Positions 6,806 to 16,579 of a DNA stretch of 64,000 bases are shown piece by piece. The translations under genes were made by a program, and so were the position numbers. The stretch spans positions 558,001 to 622,000 of the forward strand of contig NZ_JBDFLX010000001.1 in NCBI RefSeq assembly GCF_047237965.1, read 5' to 3'. Source of the DNA: Noviherbaspirillum_A sp047237965 (GTDB taxonomy: Bacteria > Pseudomonadota > Gammaproteobacteria > Burkholderiales > Burkholderiaceae_D). How positions within the stretch are numbered: position 1 is the first letter of the stretch; each line of letters opens with the position of its first letter. The notes under the pieces were generated by a model. That model worked only from the letters and a program-made list of their open reading frames with translations. It searched no databases and was not told the origin of the DNA.

Positions 6806-8887
6806 ATGCCATTGCGCCGTACCGCGCTCGCCCTGTCGCTGGCCGCCATCCCTCTTTCCCCTGTCCTTGCCCAGACCGCGCCGGCCGAACTGGCGCCGGT
6901 GGACGTGATCGGCGAGCGCGCCGGCAGCTACAAGTCCAATAGTGTGCAGGTCGGCACCTTCCGCGACCTGGCGCCGCTGGACGTGCCGCAGACCAGCAAT
7001 GTGGTCACGCGCGAGGTGCTGGACGCGCAGGCCGCTTTCGGCCTGTTCGACGCGCTGCGCAACACCGCCGGCGTGACCCGCTCGCAACTGTCCGGCTCGA
7101 CCTACGACAACATCGCGATCCGCGGCATCCTGGTCGAGAACCGCGGCAATTACCGGCTCAACGGCTCGCTGCCCATCATCAACCTGATCGACGTGCCGCT
7201 GGAGAACAAGGAGCGGGTCGAGGTGCTCAAGGGCGCATCGTCGCTGTACTACGGCTTCGTGCCGCCGTCCGGCATCGTCAACCTGGTTACCAAGCGGGCC
7301 GGCAGGCAGGACGTGACCGACTTCACACTGACGGCCAACCAGTACGGCGGCGCCAGCATGCATGCCGACATCGGCCGCCGCTTCGGCGATGCGCAGCAGT
7401 TCGGCGCCCGCGTCAACCTGGCCGAGGGCAGGGAAGATACCGGCATCGCCAACTACGGCGGCAGCCGGCAGCTGGCCAGCGCCGCGTTCGACTTCCGCGC
7501 CAGCCGCGACCTGGTCTTCAAGCTGGACCTGGAGCATTACCGCAAGACGGTGTCGGAGCAGGCGGCGATCCGCATCCCGGGCGCCGCCAACGGGCGCATC
7601 AGCTTGCCCGGCGTGCCGAACAACCGCCAGAACCTGGCCGCGGAATGGCAGAAATACGATGCCCAGGCGACCAACCTGCTGTTTCGCACCGATTATTCGA
7701 TCAACGACAACTGGTCGCTGCTGCTGGAAGCCGGCAAGGCGCGCACCGAACGCGACCGCCATTTTTCCGAATTCCGCAGCTACAGCCTGGCCAGCGGCGA
7801 CGGCACCCTGCTGAATTACTTTGGCCGCGGGCAGACCTATGACAATGAAAACTACCGCGCCGAGGTGACCGGCCGGCTTGCCACCGGGCCGCTGGCCCAC
7901 GAAGTCAGCCTGGGCTACAACCTGAACCGCCGAGGTTCCGCGTCCGGCGCGTCCGCCACCCCGGTGGGCGTGGCGCAGAACCTGTACGACCCGGTGCCGA
8001 TCGCGCGGCTGTCCCCGGCCTATACGGTGCCGTCCGCCCGTTCCGACATCCGCGACGCCGGCTGGTACCTGTCGGACCGCATCCAGATCAGCGAACGCTG
8101 GCAGGCCATGGCCGGCCTGCGCAGCAGCAGCTACCGCAGCGCCTCGGCCAGTTCCCGCTACGAGGCCGACGACGTGACGCCGTCGCTGTCGCTGATGTTC
8201 AAGCCCAGCCCGAAGACCTCGGTCTACGCCAGCTACATCGAGGGCCTGGAGGAGAGCGGCCAGGCGCCGCTGAACCGCGCCAATGCCGGCGAGTGGCTGG
8301 CGCCGGCGGTGGCCAGGCAGAAGGAGATCGGCGTCAAGGCGGAAGTGGCGCAGGGCGTGCTGCTGCAGGCAGCCTGGTTCGACATCCGCCGCCCGTCCAC
8401 CACGGTGGATGCAAACAACCGCTTCGTGCTCAACGGCCTGGCCGAATACAAGGGCGTCGAACTGGCGGCGTCCGGCGAGATCAGCCGCGACCTGTCGGTG
8501 ATCGCGTCGGCGCTGTTCCTGGACGCCAGCCAGCGCAACGCGCAGAACCCGGCCACCTTCGACAAGACCCCGGAGAATACGCCGCGCCGCACCGCCAGCC
8601 TGTTTGCCGAATATCGCTTGCGCCAGGTGCCCGGCCTGGCCGTGAGCGGCGGCCTGTTCTACGTCGGCAGCCGCCCGGTGAACAATGAAAACCAGGCCAG
8701 CATCGGCGGCTACGCCACGCTGTCGCTGGGCGCGCGCTACACCGCCCGCATCGCCGGCAAGCCGACCACCTTCCAGGCCGTGCTCGACAATGCCACCGAC
8801 AGGAATTACTGGAGCGCCGCCGGCAATGGCTATATCGGCGTCGGCGCGCCGCGCACATTGAGGCTTTTGGCCAGGGTGTCGTTCTGA
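6806..8887 (+). CDS. TonB-dependent siderophore receptor
   Basis: A 693-residue outer-membrane receptor with a signal peptide (MPLRRTALALSLAAIPLSPV, cleaved near LAQ) and a plug domain (about 45-150: TSNVVTREVL; LRNTAGVTRSQL; NIAIRGI; VLKGASSLYYGFVPPSGIVN). A 22-strand barrel ends in the outer-membrane C-terminal phenylalanine (LLARVSF). The LKGxSSLxYG and VNLVTKR motifs are those of ferric-siderophore receptors. The ATG at 6806 follows an AAGG sequence; an in-frame start 17 codons earlier would spoil the signal peptide. A Fur box lies upstream and the stop overlaps the PepSY gene by one base, so this is an iron-uptake operon. The ligand cannot be told. Confidence 0.92.
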   Translation: MPLRRTALALSLAAIPLSPVLAQTAPAELAPVDVIGERAGSYKSNSVQVGTFRDLAPLDVPQTSNVVTREVLDAQAAFGLFDALRNTAGVTRSQLSGSTYDNIAIRGILVENRGNYRLNGSLPIINLIDVPLENKERVEVLKGASSLYYGFVPPSGIVNLVTKRAGRQDVTDFTLTANQYGGASMHADIGRRFGDAQQFGARVNLAEGREDTGIANYGGSRQLASAAFDFRASRDLVFKLDLEHYRKTVSEQAAIRIPGAANGRISLPGVPNNRQNLAAEWQKYDAQATNLLFRTDYSINDNWSLLLEAGKARTERDRHFSEFRSYSLASGDGTLLNYFGRGQTYDNENYRAEVTGRLATGPLAHEVSLGYNLNRRGSASGASATPVGVAQNLYDPVPIARLSPAYTVPSARSDIRDAGWYLSDRIQISERWQAMAGLRSSSYRSASASSRYEADDVTPSLSLMFKPSPKTSVYASYIEGLEESGQAPLNRANAGEWLAPAVARQKEIGVKAEVAQGVLLQAAWFDIRRPSTTVDANNRFVLNGLAEYKGVELAASGEISRDLSVIASALFLDASQRNAQNPATFDKTPENTPRRTASLFAEYRLRQVPGLAVSGGLFYVGSRPVNNENQASIGGYATLSLGARYTARIAGKPTTFQAVLDNATDRNYWSAAGNGYIGVGAPRTLRLLARVSF

Positions 8888-9996
8888 TGCGGGCAACGGC
8901 TGTCTGGCTGCACCGCTACCTGGGCCTGGCGCTGGGCGCCGTGCTGCTGGTAAGCGGACTGAGCGGCGCCTGGATCGTGTTCGGCAAGAGCATCGACGCC
9001 TCGCTCAACGCCAGCCTGCTGCGGGTGCAGCCGCAGGCCGGGCGGGCGCCGCTGGAGCAGGTGCTGGCTGCGGCGCGGCAGGGTGCGCCGGGGCTGGAAG
9101 CAAAAACCGTCTTCCTCCCGGAGCAGCCCGACCTGGCGCTGGAAATCCGGTTTCGCGGCACCGACCTGCGCGCCTACGTCGACCCCTACAGCGGCGCGCT
9201 GAAGGGCACGCGCCATGCCGGCGACAGCCTGAACGGCTTCCTGCTGGACCTGCACATGCATCTGCTGTCGGGCAAGACCGGCGAGCAGGTGATGGGCTGG
9301 GTCGGACTCGGCGCGCTGGCGCTGTGCCTGGCGGGCCTGTGGCTGTGGTGGCCGCGCCGCGGCGGCTTTGGCAAGGCGCTGGGCGTGAAATGGGGCGCGT
9401 CGCCGTACCGGGTCTGGCGCGACCTGCACAAGCTGGCCGGCGCGGCATTGTGCCTGTTCATGCTGCTGGGCGCCGGCACCGGCGCGGCGCTGGCGCTGCA
9501 TGACGTGCTGACCGAGCCGCTGCTCAAGGCCCTGACCGGCGAGGGCACGCGCCGCAAGCCGCCGTCATCGCGCCCGCCGGCCCCGGCAGCGACCGCGGCC
9601 AGCCTGTCGGCCATGCTGCAGGAGGCCAGCCGCCTCCATCCGGACGGCCGCATCACCCGCGTCGGCCTGCCGTCAAGGCCCGATGAGGCGGTGCTGGTGC
9701 GCATGCGTCTTCCCGGCGAAGTGCACCAGTATGGCCGCACCTTCCTCTGGTTCGACCGGCACGACGGCGCGCTGCTGCGCCAGGACAATGCGCTGCAGGC
9801 CAACCTCGCCACGCGGGTGCAGAACTGGTTCTATCCGCTGCATACCGGCAGCTATGGCGGCCTGGCCACGCGCTGGCTGCAACTCGTCGCCGGACTGGCG
9901 ATGGCATTGCTTTCCCTGTCCGGTGCCTGGCTGTTCTACCGCGGCTGGCGGGCGCGCACGGCGGCGCGGCCCGCGCCGGTCCGCGCCGTCCCGTAG
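8887..9996 (+). CDS. PepSY-associated TM helix protein (PiuB-like iron-uptake partner)
   Basis: A 369-residue inner-membrane protein with helices at about 8-30 (LHRYLGLALGAVLLVSGLSG), 135-160 (MGWVGLGALALCLAGLWLWW), 185-210 and 325-350. The W-x-x-x-H-R-Y-x-G opening, the second HK motif (WRDLHKLAG) and PepSY-type loops between helices place it in the PepSY_TM family. These are often encoded with siderophore receptors and implicated in ferric-siderophore reduction. Start and receptor stop share one base (TGATG), so translation is coupled. Confidence 0.88.
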   Translation: MRATAVWLHRYLGLALGAVLLVSGLSGAWIVFGKSIDASLNASLLRVQPQAGRAPLEQVLAAARQGAPGLEAKTVFLPEQPDLALEIRFRGTDLRAYVDPYSGALKGTRHAGDSLNGFLLDLHMHLLSGKTGEQVMGWVGLGALALCLAGLWLWWPRRGGFGKALGVKWGASPYRVWRDLHKLAGAALCLFMLLGAGTGAALALHDVLTEPLLKALTGEGTRRKPPSSRPPAPAATAASLSAMLQEASRLHPDGRITRVGLPSRPDEAVLVRMRLPGEVHQYGRTFLWFDRHDGALLRQDNALQANLATRVQNWFYPLHTGSYGGLATRWLQLVAGLAMALLSLSGAWLFYRGWRARTAARPAPVRAVP

Positions 9997-10018
9997 CGTT
10001 TCCCGCTATTGGCCCATC

Positions 10019-13000
10019 TCAGCTGTGGGCAACGATGACATGGTAGTGGCCGCGGCCGGCGCGCTTGACCTCGTACAGCGCCTCGTCGGCCTTGAGCGAC
10101 AGCGCTTTCATGCCGATGCCGCCCGATCCGGTGAATGTGACGCCTATGCTGGTCGAAACGGCGTGCATCCGGTCTTCGACCATGAACGGCCGGGCAATCG
10201 CCTCGAGAATCTTCTGCGCCACGCCGGCGGCTTCCTCCTGGCCGCCGATACCTTCCAGGATGACGGTGAACTCGTCTCCGCCCAGGCGGGCGACCGTGTC
10301 GGTCGAGCGTGTCGCCATGCGCAGCCGCTGGGCAAACTCCTTCAGGACCAGATCGCCGGCGGCATGGCCGAAGGTGTCGTTGATCGCCTTGAAATGGTCC
10401 ACATCGAGATACAGCAGCGCCAGGCCGGCGCCGGTACGGCTGGTGCGCGCGAGCGCGTCACCGAAGCGCTCCTCGAAGGCGCGGCGGTTCGGCAGGCCGG
10501 TCAGGGAGTCCGCCCGGGCCTGCATCTGCAGCTGCCGCTCCTGCTGCTTGAGCGTGGTGATGTCGGTGGAGAGGATGTAGATCCCGGCGACCCTGCCGTC
10601 ATGCATCTGGGGAATGTAGGCGCTCTGCAGCGACCGGGTGTCGCCGTTGATGTTCATGTCGATGTCGAAGCGGACTTCCCGCCCCGCCAGGCATTCCAGG
10701 AAGTAGCCCTTGCGCTCCTCGAAGGCATCGGTGCCGATCACCTGGACCACCGGCTTGCCTATCATGTCGGCCGGGGATATGCCCAGCCATTCGTGGTAGG
10801 TGGCATTGGCAAACCGGTACACCAGGTCGCTGTCGACGTACGCGATGTAGACCGGAAGATTGTCCGCGATCGTTCGCAGCCGCGCCTCGCTTTCCGCCTG
10901 CGACAGTTCGCTGTTCTTGCGGGCGGTGATGTCGATGCCGATGGCGTAGAAGCCGTCGGGATGCCCCGCCGCGTCCAGCCTGGGCAGGTAGGTGGCGTGA
11001 TAGTGCGCCCTGGCGCTGCGCAACTGCATCTCTCCCTCGAAGCTGACCCGTTCGCCCGCCATTGCCCGTTCCATGTAAGGCCGCACTATCTCGAACTCCG
11101 CGAACCGCCTTTCATGGGCGTGGCTTACCGGCTTGCCGGTGAGGTTTTCGCTGGTGCTGCCGTAGTGGCGCGCCCCGCGCTCGTTGATGTACACGAAGTT
11201 GCCGTCGCGGTCGACCTGCGCAATCATCACCGGCAGGTTCTCGGTAATGGCGCGCAGCCGCAACTCGCTTTCGATGCTGCGGCGCTCGGACTGCTTGACG
11301 GCGCTGATGTCCTTCATCGCCACCACCGCGCCCAGCTTCTTGCCTCCCGAATCGGCCATGGCCTTGCCGCTGGCCAGCAGGACGCGCGCGGGCTGCTTGT
11401 CAGAGGCGATCAGCATTTCCTGGTCATGCACGGTTTCGCCGTTCATTGCCCGCACCAGCGGAATGTCGCCTGTACGCAGGCGTGTCCTGCCATCGGGCTG
11501 ATACAGCCTGTACTCCAGCGCCCACTTGTCCGGCGGCAGGTCCTGGGGACCCAGGCCGTGGAAGTCACGCGCGGCCCGGTTGAACACGGTCAGCCTTCCC
11601 TCCGCGTTGCACGCGACGACGCCGACGTCGATCGTGTCGAGCACGGCGTCGAGCAGCCGTTCCTTTTCCTCCATCTTCCTGGCTGTCTGCCGGCGCTCGG
11701 TGATATCGCGGATGAAGGCGCCGAACAGCACGGCGCCGTCGATGCGATAGGCTGTCAGCATCATCTCGACCGGCACCTCGGTGCCGGACTTGGTCCTGGC
11801 ACGCATTTCCAGCTGCCGGTTCAGGTAGGGGCTGTCGCCGGTGGCGAGGATATCGCGCATTCCCTGCTCGAACGCGGCTTGCAGCTTCAGGGGAATGAGC
11901 GTGCTGGTCAGACGCTTGCCGATCGCCTCTTCGCGGCGCCAGCCGAACATGCGCTCGGCAGTATGGTTCCAGCCGGTGATCGTGCCGTTGGCGTCGGTGG
12001 CGACGAAGGCGTCGTTGGCGCTTTCGATGATGGTCCGGAAATGTTCTTCGCTGGCCTTGAGGCGCAGTTCACTGCGCATGCGCCGCTCCACCTCGGCCTG
12101 CAGAGACCGGTTGCTTTCCTCGAGCGCACGGGTGCGTTCCGCAATGCGCTCCTCCAGATCGGCGTTGAGCTGCTGCAGGGCCAGTTCGGCGAGCTTTTTT
12201 TCCTGGATGTCCTCGATGACGGAGACGAAATAATGCGGCAGCCCGTCGCTGTCGCGCAGCAGGGATACCGTCAGGTTGATCCAGATGACGGCGCCCTGCC
12301 TGGTGATGTAGCGCTTCTCCATGGAGAAGGTCCGCTGCTGCCCGCTCAGCAGCGCTTCGGTCAGGGCGAGGTCCTTTTCGAGGTCGGGCGGGAAGGTGAC
12401 ATGCTGGAAGGTCGTCGCCATCAATTCGTCCGCCGGATAGCTCAACAGGTCGCACAGCGCCTGATTCACGCGCAGGAAGGAGCCATCCAGCGCGACATGC
12501 GCAATGCCCACGGCCGCCTGCTCGAACGTGGCGCGGAATGCGTCATTGGCCTGCCGCAGCGCATGCCGGCTCTGCACGGACGCCCTCGCCAGCGCGGTTT
12601 GGGCGATCTCCGCCTCGACAAGGCCGGCCAGATCCCGCAGGCAAGCCTGATCCTCGGCGCTCATCTCCCGGGGCCGGGTATCGATGATGCACAGCGTGCC
12701 GATCGCTTGCCCGTCCGGCGACTTCAGGACCTGGCCGGCGTAGAAGCGGATGCCGGGCGCGCCGGTGACGAGCGGGTTGTCCAGGAAGCGGGCATCGCCG
12801 CATGCATCCGGCACCACCAGCATCGTCTCGTGACGAATGGCGTGGTCGCAGAAGGCAATCGCGCGCGGCGTTTCCGTCTCCGTGATTCCGCAGCGTGACT
12901 TGAACCACTGCCTGCTCCGGTCCACCAGGCTGACCAGCGCGATCGGCACGCCGAAGACCCGCTGCGCCAGCCGGGTGATGCGGTCGAACCGCTCTTCCGG

Positions 13001-13078
13001 CAGCGTGTCCAGAATGCCGATGGCGTGAAGGCTGGCCAGGCGAATTTCTTCATGCAGCGCTGGGGGGTGAGAATCCAT
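10019..13078 (-). CDS. Multi-sensor diguanylate cyclase: GAF, five PAS, GGDEF
   Basis: A 1019-residue soluble signalling enzyme that should make c-di-GMP. Order of domains: GAF (about 20-160), PAS1 (180-300), a coiled coil (305-345), PAS2 (350-465), PAS3 (475-595), PAS4 (600-720), PAS5 (725-850), GGDEF (855-1017). The active-site loop is an intact GGDEF. An RSTD sequence exactly five residues before it is a canonical RxxD inhibitory site, so product inhibition is expected. No EAL or HD-GYP domain and no membrane segment. The start codon overlaps a 36-base palindrome. Confidence 0.93.
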   Translation of the reverse strand: MDSHPPALHEEIRLASLHAIGILDTLPEERFDRITRLAQRVFGVPIALVSLVDRSRQWFKSRCGITETETPRAIAFCDHAIRHETMLVVPDACGDARFLDNPLVTGAPGIRFYAGQVLKSPDGQAIGTLCIIDTRPREMSAEDQACLRDLAGLVEAEIAQTALARASVQSRHALRQANDAFRATFEQAAVGIAHVALDGSFLRVNQALCDLLSYPADELMATTFQHVTFPPDLEKDLALTEALLSGQQRTFSMEKRYITRQGAVIWINLTVSLLRDSDGLPHYFVSVIEDIQEKKLAELALQQLNADLEERIAERTRALEESNRSLQAEVERRMRSELRLKASEEHFRTIIESANDAFVATDANGTITGWNHTAERMFGWRREEAIGKRLTSTLIPLKLQAAFEQGMRDILATGDSPYLNRQLEMRARTKSGTEVPVEMMLTAYRIDGAVLFGAFIRDITERRQTARKMEEKERLLDAVLDTIDVGVVACNAEGRLTVFNRAARDFHGLGPQDLPPDKWALEYRLYQPDGRTRLRTGDIPLVRAMNGETVHDQEMLIASDKQPARVLLASGKAMADSGGKKLGAVVAMKDISAVKQSERRSIESELRLRAITENLPVMIAQVDRDGNFVYINERGARHYGSTSENLTGKPVSHAHERRFAEFEIVRPYMERAMAGERVSFEGEMQLRSARAHYHATYLPRLDAAGHPDGFYAIGIDITARKNSELSQAESEARLRTIADNLPVYIAYVDSDLVYRFANATYHEWLGISPADMIGKPVVQVIGTDAFEERKGYFLECLAGREVRFDIDMNINGDTRSLQSAYIPQMHDGRVAGIYILSTDITTLKQQERQLQMQARADSLTGLPNRRAFEERFGDALARTSRTGAGLALLYLDVDHFKAINDTFGHAAGDLVLKEFAQRLRMATRSTDTVARLGGDEFTVILEGIGGQEEAAGVAQKILEAIARPFMVEDRMHAVSTSIGVTFTGSGGIGMKALSLKADEALYEVKRAGRGHYHVIVAHS

Positions 13079-13112
13079 ACTTCCAGGAAATTAAATTATT
13101 TCCTAGAAGTAT
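13077..13112. promoter_or_regulatory. Palindrome at the start of the diguanylate cyclase gene
   Basis: An interrupted 36-base palindrome: ATACTTC-ca-GGAAAT / ATTTCC-ta-GAAGTAT around a TAAATT centre, with 13 of 15 arm positions pairing. It covers the start codon and 5' untranslated region of the leftward cyclase gene. It could be an operator, or an RNA hairpin sequestering the start. The surrounding AT-rich 13080-13120 stretch probably holds the promoter. Confidence 0.45.
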
Positions 13113-13316
13113 TAATTAGTTCTGGTTGTCTGTCTATCGGTCATTGGGATTCTCGTTGCAGCCTGGTATCGAATGGCATGGAGCCGGCTCCATGAATACC
13201 GGGACCATGATGTTTTTGGCAACCGGACGGGACAGGCTGCCGCGGGCAGGGCCAATGTCGTCAGGCGGGCCAGGACGCGATGGCAGGGGACAGGACAGGG
13301 CGAGGCCGGACTGGCG

Positions 13317-14084
13317 TCAGGCCTGCAGTTCGCGGTACATCGCCACGAATTCGCGGCTGAGCTTGTGGCCGGCGTCCATATGGATCAGGGGCAGGCTCAG
13401 GCCATGCGATTCCCGCATCTTGACCGAACTCGACAGCCTGGTCTGCAGCAAGGGCAGCTTTTCCTCGACCAGCTGCGCGACCAGGCGCTGCGGGACCGAG
13501 GCGCGCGCCTGGAACTGGTTGACCACGATGCCTTCTATGCGCAGCGCCGCATTGTGGTCGGCCCGGATCTCGTCGAGGTTCCTGAGCAGCGTGTAGAGCG
13601 CCTGGCGCGAGAATTCGTCGCAGTCGAAGGGAATCAGGCAAACGTCCGCGGCGATCAGCGCCGACTGCGAAAAAAAGTTATAGGCCGGCGGCGTATCGAT
13701 GATGATCTCGGCAAATTCCTCCGACAGCTTGTTGAGCGAATCGCGCAGCTTGTAGATCTTGTGGCGCGATTCAAGCTTGGACTGCAGATCGCCGATCTCC
13801 GGGTGGGAAGGAATCAGGAACAGGTTGTCGAACGGCGTCGGATGCACATAGTCGCTGTCCGGCGTCGGATAGAACTGGAAGTCGAGCGACTTTCTGAAAA
13901 AGTCGGCGAGCGTCGGCGTCAGCGCCGACGCCGCGGCGCCGCCGAGATAGCGGCTGGCATTGCACTGCGGATCCATGTCGATGAGCAGGGTCTTGAGTCC
14001 TTCGCTGGCGGCGATCGCCGCGAGGTTGACCGCGATGCTGGATTTGCCGACACCGCCTTTCTGGGTAAAGACCACGCGCTTCAT
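13317..14084 (-). CDS. Orphan ParA/Soj-family ATPase
   Basis: A 255-residue ParA-type ATPase. The deviant Walker A motif is KGGVGKSS (9-16); also seen are LLIDMDPQ (Walker A') and IIIDTPPAYNFFS (Walker B). It lacks an N-terminal DNA-binding domain, as in chromosomal ParA/Soj and cargo-positioning ParA proteins. No parB or parS-like companion is adjacent, and the neighbours (a cyclase gene and a transporter) do not suggest chromosome segregation. It may position another cargo. ATG 14084 is preceded by GAGGAGCC on the coding strand, a good ribosome-binding site. Confidence 0.88.
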   Translation of the reverse strand: MKRVVFTQKGGVGKSSIAVNLAAIAASEGLKTLLIDMDPQCNASRYLGGAAASALTPTLADFFRKSLDFQFYPTPDSDYVHPTPFDNLFLIPSHPEIGDLQSKLESRHKIYKLRDSLNKLSEEFAEIIIDTPPAYNFFSQSALIAADVCLIPFDCDEFSRQALYTLLRNLDEIRADHNAALRIEGIVVNQFQARASVPQRLVAQLVEEKLPLLQTRLSSSVKMRESHGLSLPLIHMDAGHKLSREFVAMYRELQA

Positions 14085-14221
14085 GAGGCTCCTCTCGAAT
14101 TTGCACCGACAGTAACTGAAAATGCTGCATTGCGTCAAATGCCGTCCGCCGGCCCGGGCCATGTTTGCGATAATAACGGCCATACTTCCACGCAACGTCC
14201 GTGCATAATCAGCCGGTCGCG

Positions 14222-15160
14222 ATGCTGCTGCTTGCCAGCGCAGACAGGCGGCCAGCGCAAAAACCCAAGAGCCGGCAAAAATTGAACAAGAGCGGAATTC
14301 TTCTCCACGTCGCAGGTTTATGGACGCTTTCCACGCTGGACGCGTCGGCAAAGTGGCTGGTGCTGGCAGGCGTGCCGGTACTCATGGTGACCCTGGTGCG
14401 CTACCTGATGCATGTGCTGCTGATGACAGCCGTCGTGCTGCCGTCGCAGGGCAGGGCGCTGCTCAGCACACGGTCGCTGTCCCGCCAGCTTGTCCGCGGC
14501 CTGCTCATGGTCTTGTCCACGGTGCTGTTCTTCTCCGTGCTCAGGCGCCTGCCGCTGGCCGAGGCGACCGCGCTGAACTTCATGGCGCCGCTGTTCCTGA
14601 TGGCGATGGCGCCCTGGCTGCTCAACGAGCCGCATCGCCTGCATCGCTGGGTCGGCGTGCTGCTGGGTTTCACCGGCGTGCTCATCGTGGTGCGTCCGGG
14701 CGCGCAGCTCGACCCCGTCGGCGTTGCCCTTGGCCTGCTGACGGCCATCACCTTCGCCTTTTTCCAGATCGCCACGCGCCGCGTCGCGCATGACCATCCG
14801 CTGACCACCAATTACTATGGCGGCCTGTTCGGCTCGGTGGCCCTGCTGCTGGCGCTGCCGTGGTTCTGGACCATGCCGGCCTTGTCGGCGGCGCAGTGGC
14901 TGCTCCTGCTTTCCACGGGACTGACCGGTTTCCTGGGACACCTGATGCAGATCATGGCTTACAGCAGGACGCAGGCAACGCTGCTCGCCCCGTTCAGCTA
15001 TTTCCAGATCGCGGCGGCGGTCACGCTGGGCGGACTGGTTTTTGGCCAGCTGCCGGACCTGACGACCGCCGCCGGCATCGCCCTCATCTGCCTGGCAGGG
15101 CTCGCAGTGGTGTTATGGGAATCGCGCACGATGATTCGACGGCTCGCCGAACGCCAGTGA
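14222..15160 (+). CDS. EamA/DMT-family transporter
   Basis: A protein of about 312 residues with ten hydrophobic helices in two EamA halves (first half ends near VGVLLGFTGVLIVVRPG; second from VGVALGLLTAITFAFFQI to IALICLAGLAVVLW). The family exports metabolites or amino acids and is related to RhaT/YedA; the substrate cannot be told. The start is uncertain: GTG 14201 and ATG 14222 add a basic N-terminal extension, while TTG 14283 would place the start nearer the first helix. None has a clear ribosome-binding site. It is divergent from the ParA gene. Confidence 0.85.
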   Translation: MLLLASADRRPAQKPKSRQKLNKSGILLHVAGLWTLSTLDASAKWLVLAGVPVLMVTLVRYLMHVLLMTAVVLPSQGRALLSTRSLSRQLVRGLLMVLSTVLFFSVLRRLPLAEATALNFMAPLFLMAMAPWLLNEPHRLHRWVGVLLGFTGVLIVVRPGAQLDPVGVALGLLTAITFAFFQIATRRVAHDHPLTTNYYGGLFGSVALLLALPWFWTMPALSAAQWLLLLSTGLTGFLGHLMQIMAYSRTQATLLAPFSYFQIAAAVTLGGLVFGQLPDLTTAAGIALICLAGLAVVLWESRTMIRRLAERQ

Positions 15161-15187
15161 CCCGGGCCGGCGCCATCGGCGTCGCCG

Positions 15188-16282
15188 TCACCGTGCGGGC
15201 GCCACGCTCAGGCCGGCGCGCGCCAGCCGTGGCGGATCGATGAAGTCGATGAAGCGTTCGCCGCCGGCCGTGCGCAGCATCCGGTCCGCCCGGGCCTTGT
15301 CCGCCGCGTCGAGCGACCGGTAGTAATCGCGCGCCCGCTGCAGCATCCATAGGCTGTACGGGCGGACGATGCGCTCGCCTTCCCGGCCTTCCAGCGCGAA
15401 GGCATGCATGCCGATCGCCCGTGGCAGCGGGTCGCCCGGATGGGCGGCCATCCAGCTTTCCACCCGGCGCGCCGAGTCGGCAAGCACCGGAAGCTGCTCG
15501 GCGAACATGCGCCGCAGCACAGGAAGCAAGGTCGCAGGCATGGCATCGTCGGGCAGGAACTGGCCGGCCAGCGGCGTCGGATGCTGCATGCGCTCGACCC
15601 ATTGCACCACGTTCGGCGCCAGCCTTCGCATCAGCTCGCCGCTCTTTGGATCGCGATACTGGTGGGCATACAGCGGACCGATCAGGCCGAAATCGCCGAT
15701 CGAAGGCCGCCCGCCGAACAGGAAGGGATGCTGCCCGAAATGGACATCGAGTTCGGCAAGCAGCTTTTCGTAGGAAGACTCGACGGCCGCCTGCATATGC
15801 GGCTGCGCGCCTAGCAGCACCGCAGCCTGCGCAAAGGGCTCGGCGCGACGCGCGCCTATTTCCTTCTGGCGCTGCGGCGGCGCATCCGGCGCGCTGAGTT
15901 CGCCGAACGATTGCATCGCCCATTCCCGGTTGTGATGCCAGCGGTAATGCATGGCCGGTATGACCAGCCACTCGTCGCCGTAGGTTTCCAGCAGCAGCGC
16001 GGCAAGCCGCTGCAGCGGCGTGTCGGGGTAAACCGACGGGCCCGGACTGTGGGCCTCGAGCGCGTCGATGATGTCGGTGCTGTCCTGCAGGCAGTCGTCG
16101 TCCGGCGTGATCAGCACCGGAATCACCGGAAACCCGACGCGGGGAACGATCACTTCCCGGAAGGCGGCGGCGTCGGCCGCTATTTCCTCGAAAGGAATGT
16201 CCTTCCAGCGCAGATAGGCGCGCACCTTCCCCGTGAAGTAGCTGATCTGTGCGCCATACAACGTGTAGCCATGTTCCTGCAT
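15188..16282 (-). CDS. Glutathione S-transferase-like protein
   Basis: A 364-residue protein. The thioredoxin-fold N-domain (about 5-85: YTLYGAQISYFTGKVRAYLR; VIPVLITPDDDCLQDSTDII) is followed by a GST all-helical C-domain (FLFGGRPSIGDFGLIGPLYA is the typical helix-6 region). It is about 140 residues longer than a classical GST because of an extra C-terminal helical region (250-364). The usual catalytic Ser/Tyr/Cys cannot be assigned with certainty; Y16 lies near the expected place. It is a single gene between convergent and divergent neighbours. Confidence 0.8.
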   Translation of the reverse strand: MQEHGYTLYGAQISYFTGKVRAYLRWKDIPFEEIAADAAAFREVIVPRVGFPVIPVLITPDDDCLQDSTDIIDALEAHSPGPSVYPDTPLQRLAALLLETYGDEWLVIPAMHYRWHHNREWAMQSFGELSAPDAPPQRQKEIGARRAEPFAQAAVLLGAQPHMQAAVESSYEKLLAELDVHFGQHPFLFGGRPSIGDFGLIGPLYAHQYRDPKSGELMRRLAPNVVQWVERMQHPTPLAGQFLPDDAMPATLLPVLRRMFAEQLPVLADSARRVESWMAAHPGDPLPRAIGMHAFALEGREGERIVRPYSLWMLQRARDYYRSLDAADKARADRMLRTAGGERFIDFIDPPRLARAGLSVAPAR

Positions 16283-16579
16283 CTGCGTGCCTCCCAGTTT
16301 GCGACACGGCCCGACCTGGCCTGTCCGAGCCCGTGTTCATTGCCGAGCCGGCAGTGTACTGCGCGGCGCCCGGACCATGTCCGGATTTGTGCGATGTGCG
16401 CCCTGCGCTGCGTCAGAGGACGGTTACATCAAAGGAAGGCCAGTCATTGCCGGTGAATGCCGCCGCGAAGGGAACGTCGGCAGCACATCCCCGTCACACT
16501 TGAGAGCAGACGATCGCAAGCCGCTGGCCGGCCCGGTGTCTGTACAGAGCAACGCGCATCTATGACAAGGAGTGACAGT

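Noticed and set aside
9683..12898. A 1071-codon open frame on the plus strand opposite the GGDEF gene
   Set aside because: It is the antisense shadow of the GAF/PAS/GGDEF gene, whose domains are unmistakable. The plus-strand translation has no recognisable domain and a skewed Arg/Gly/His/Gln composition.
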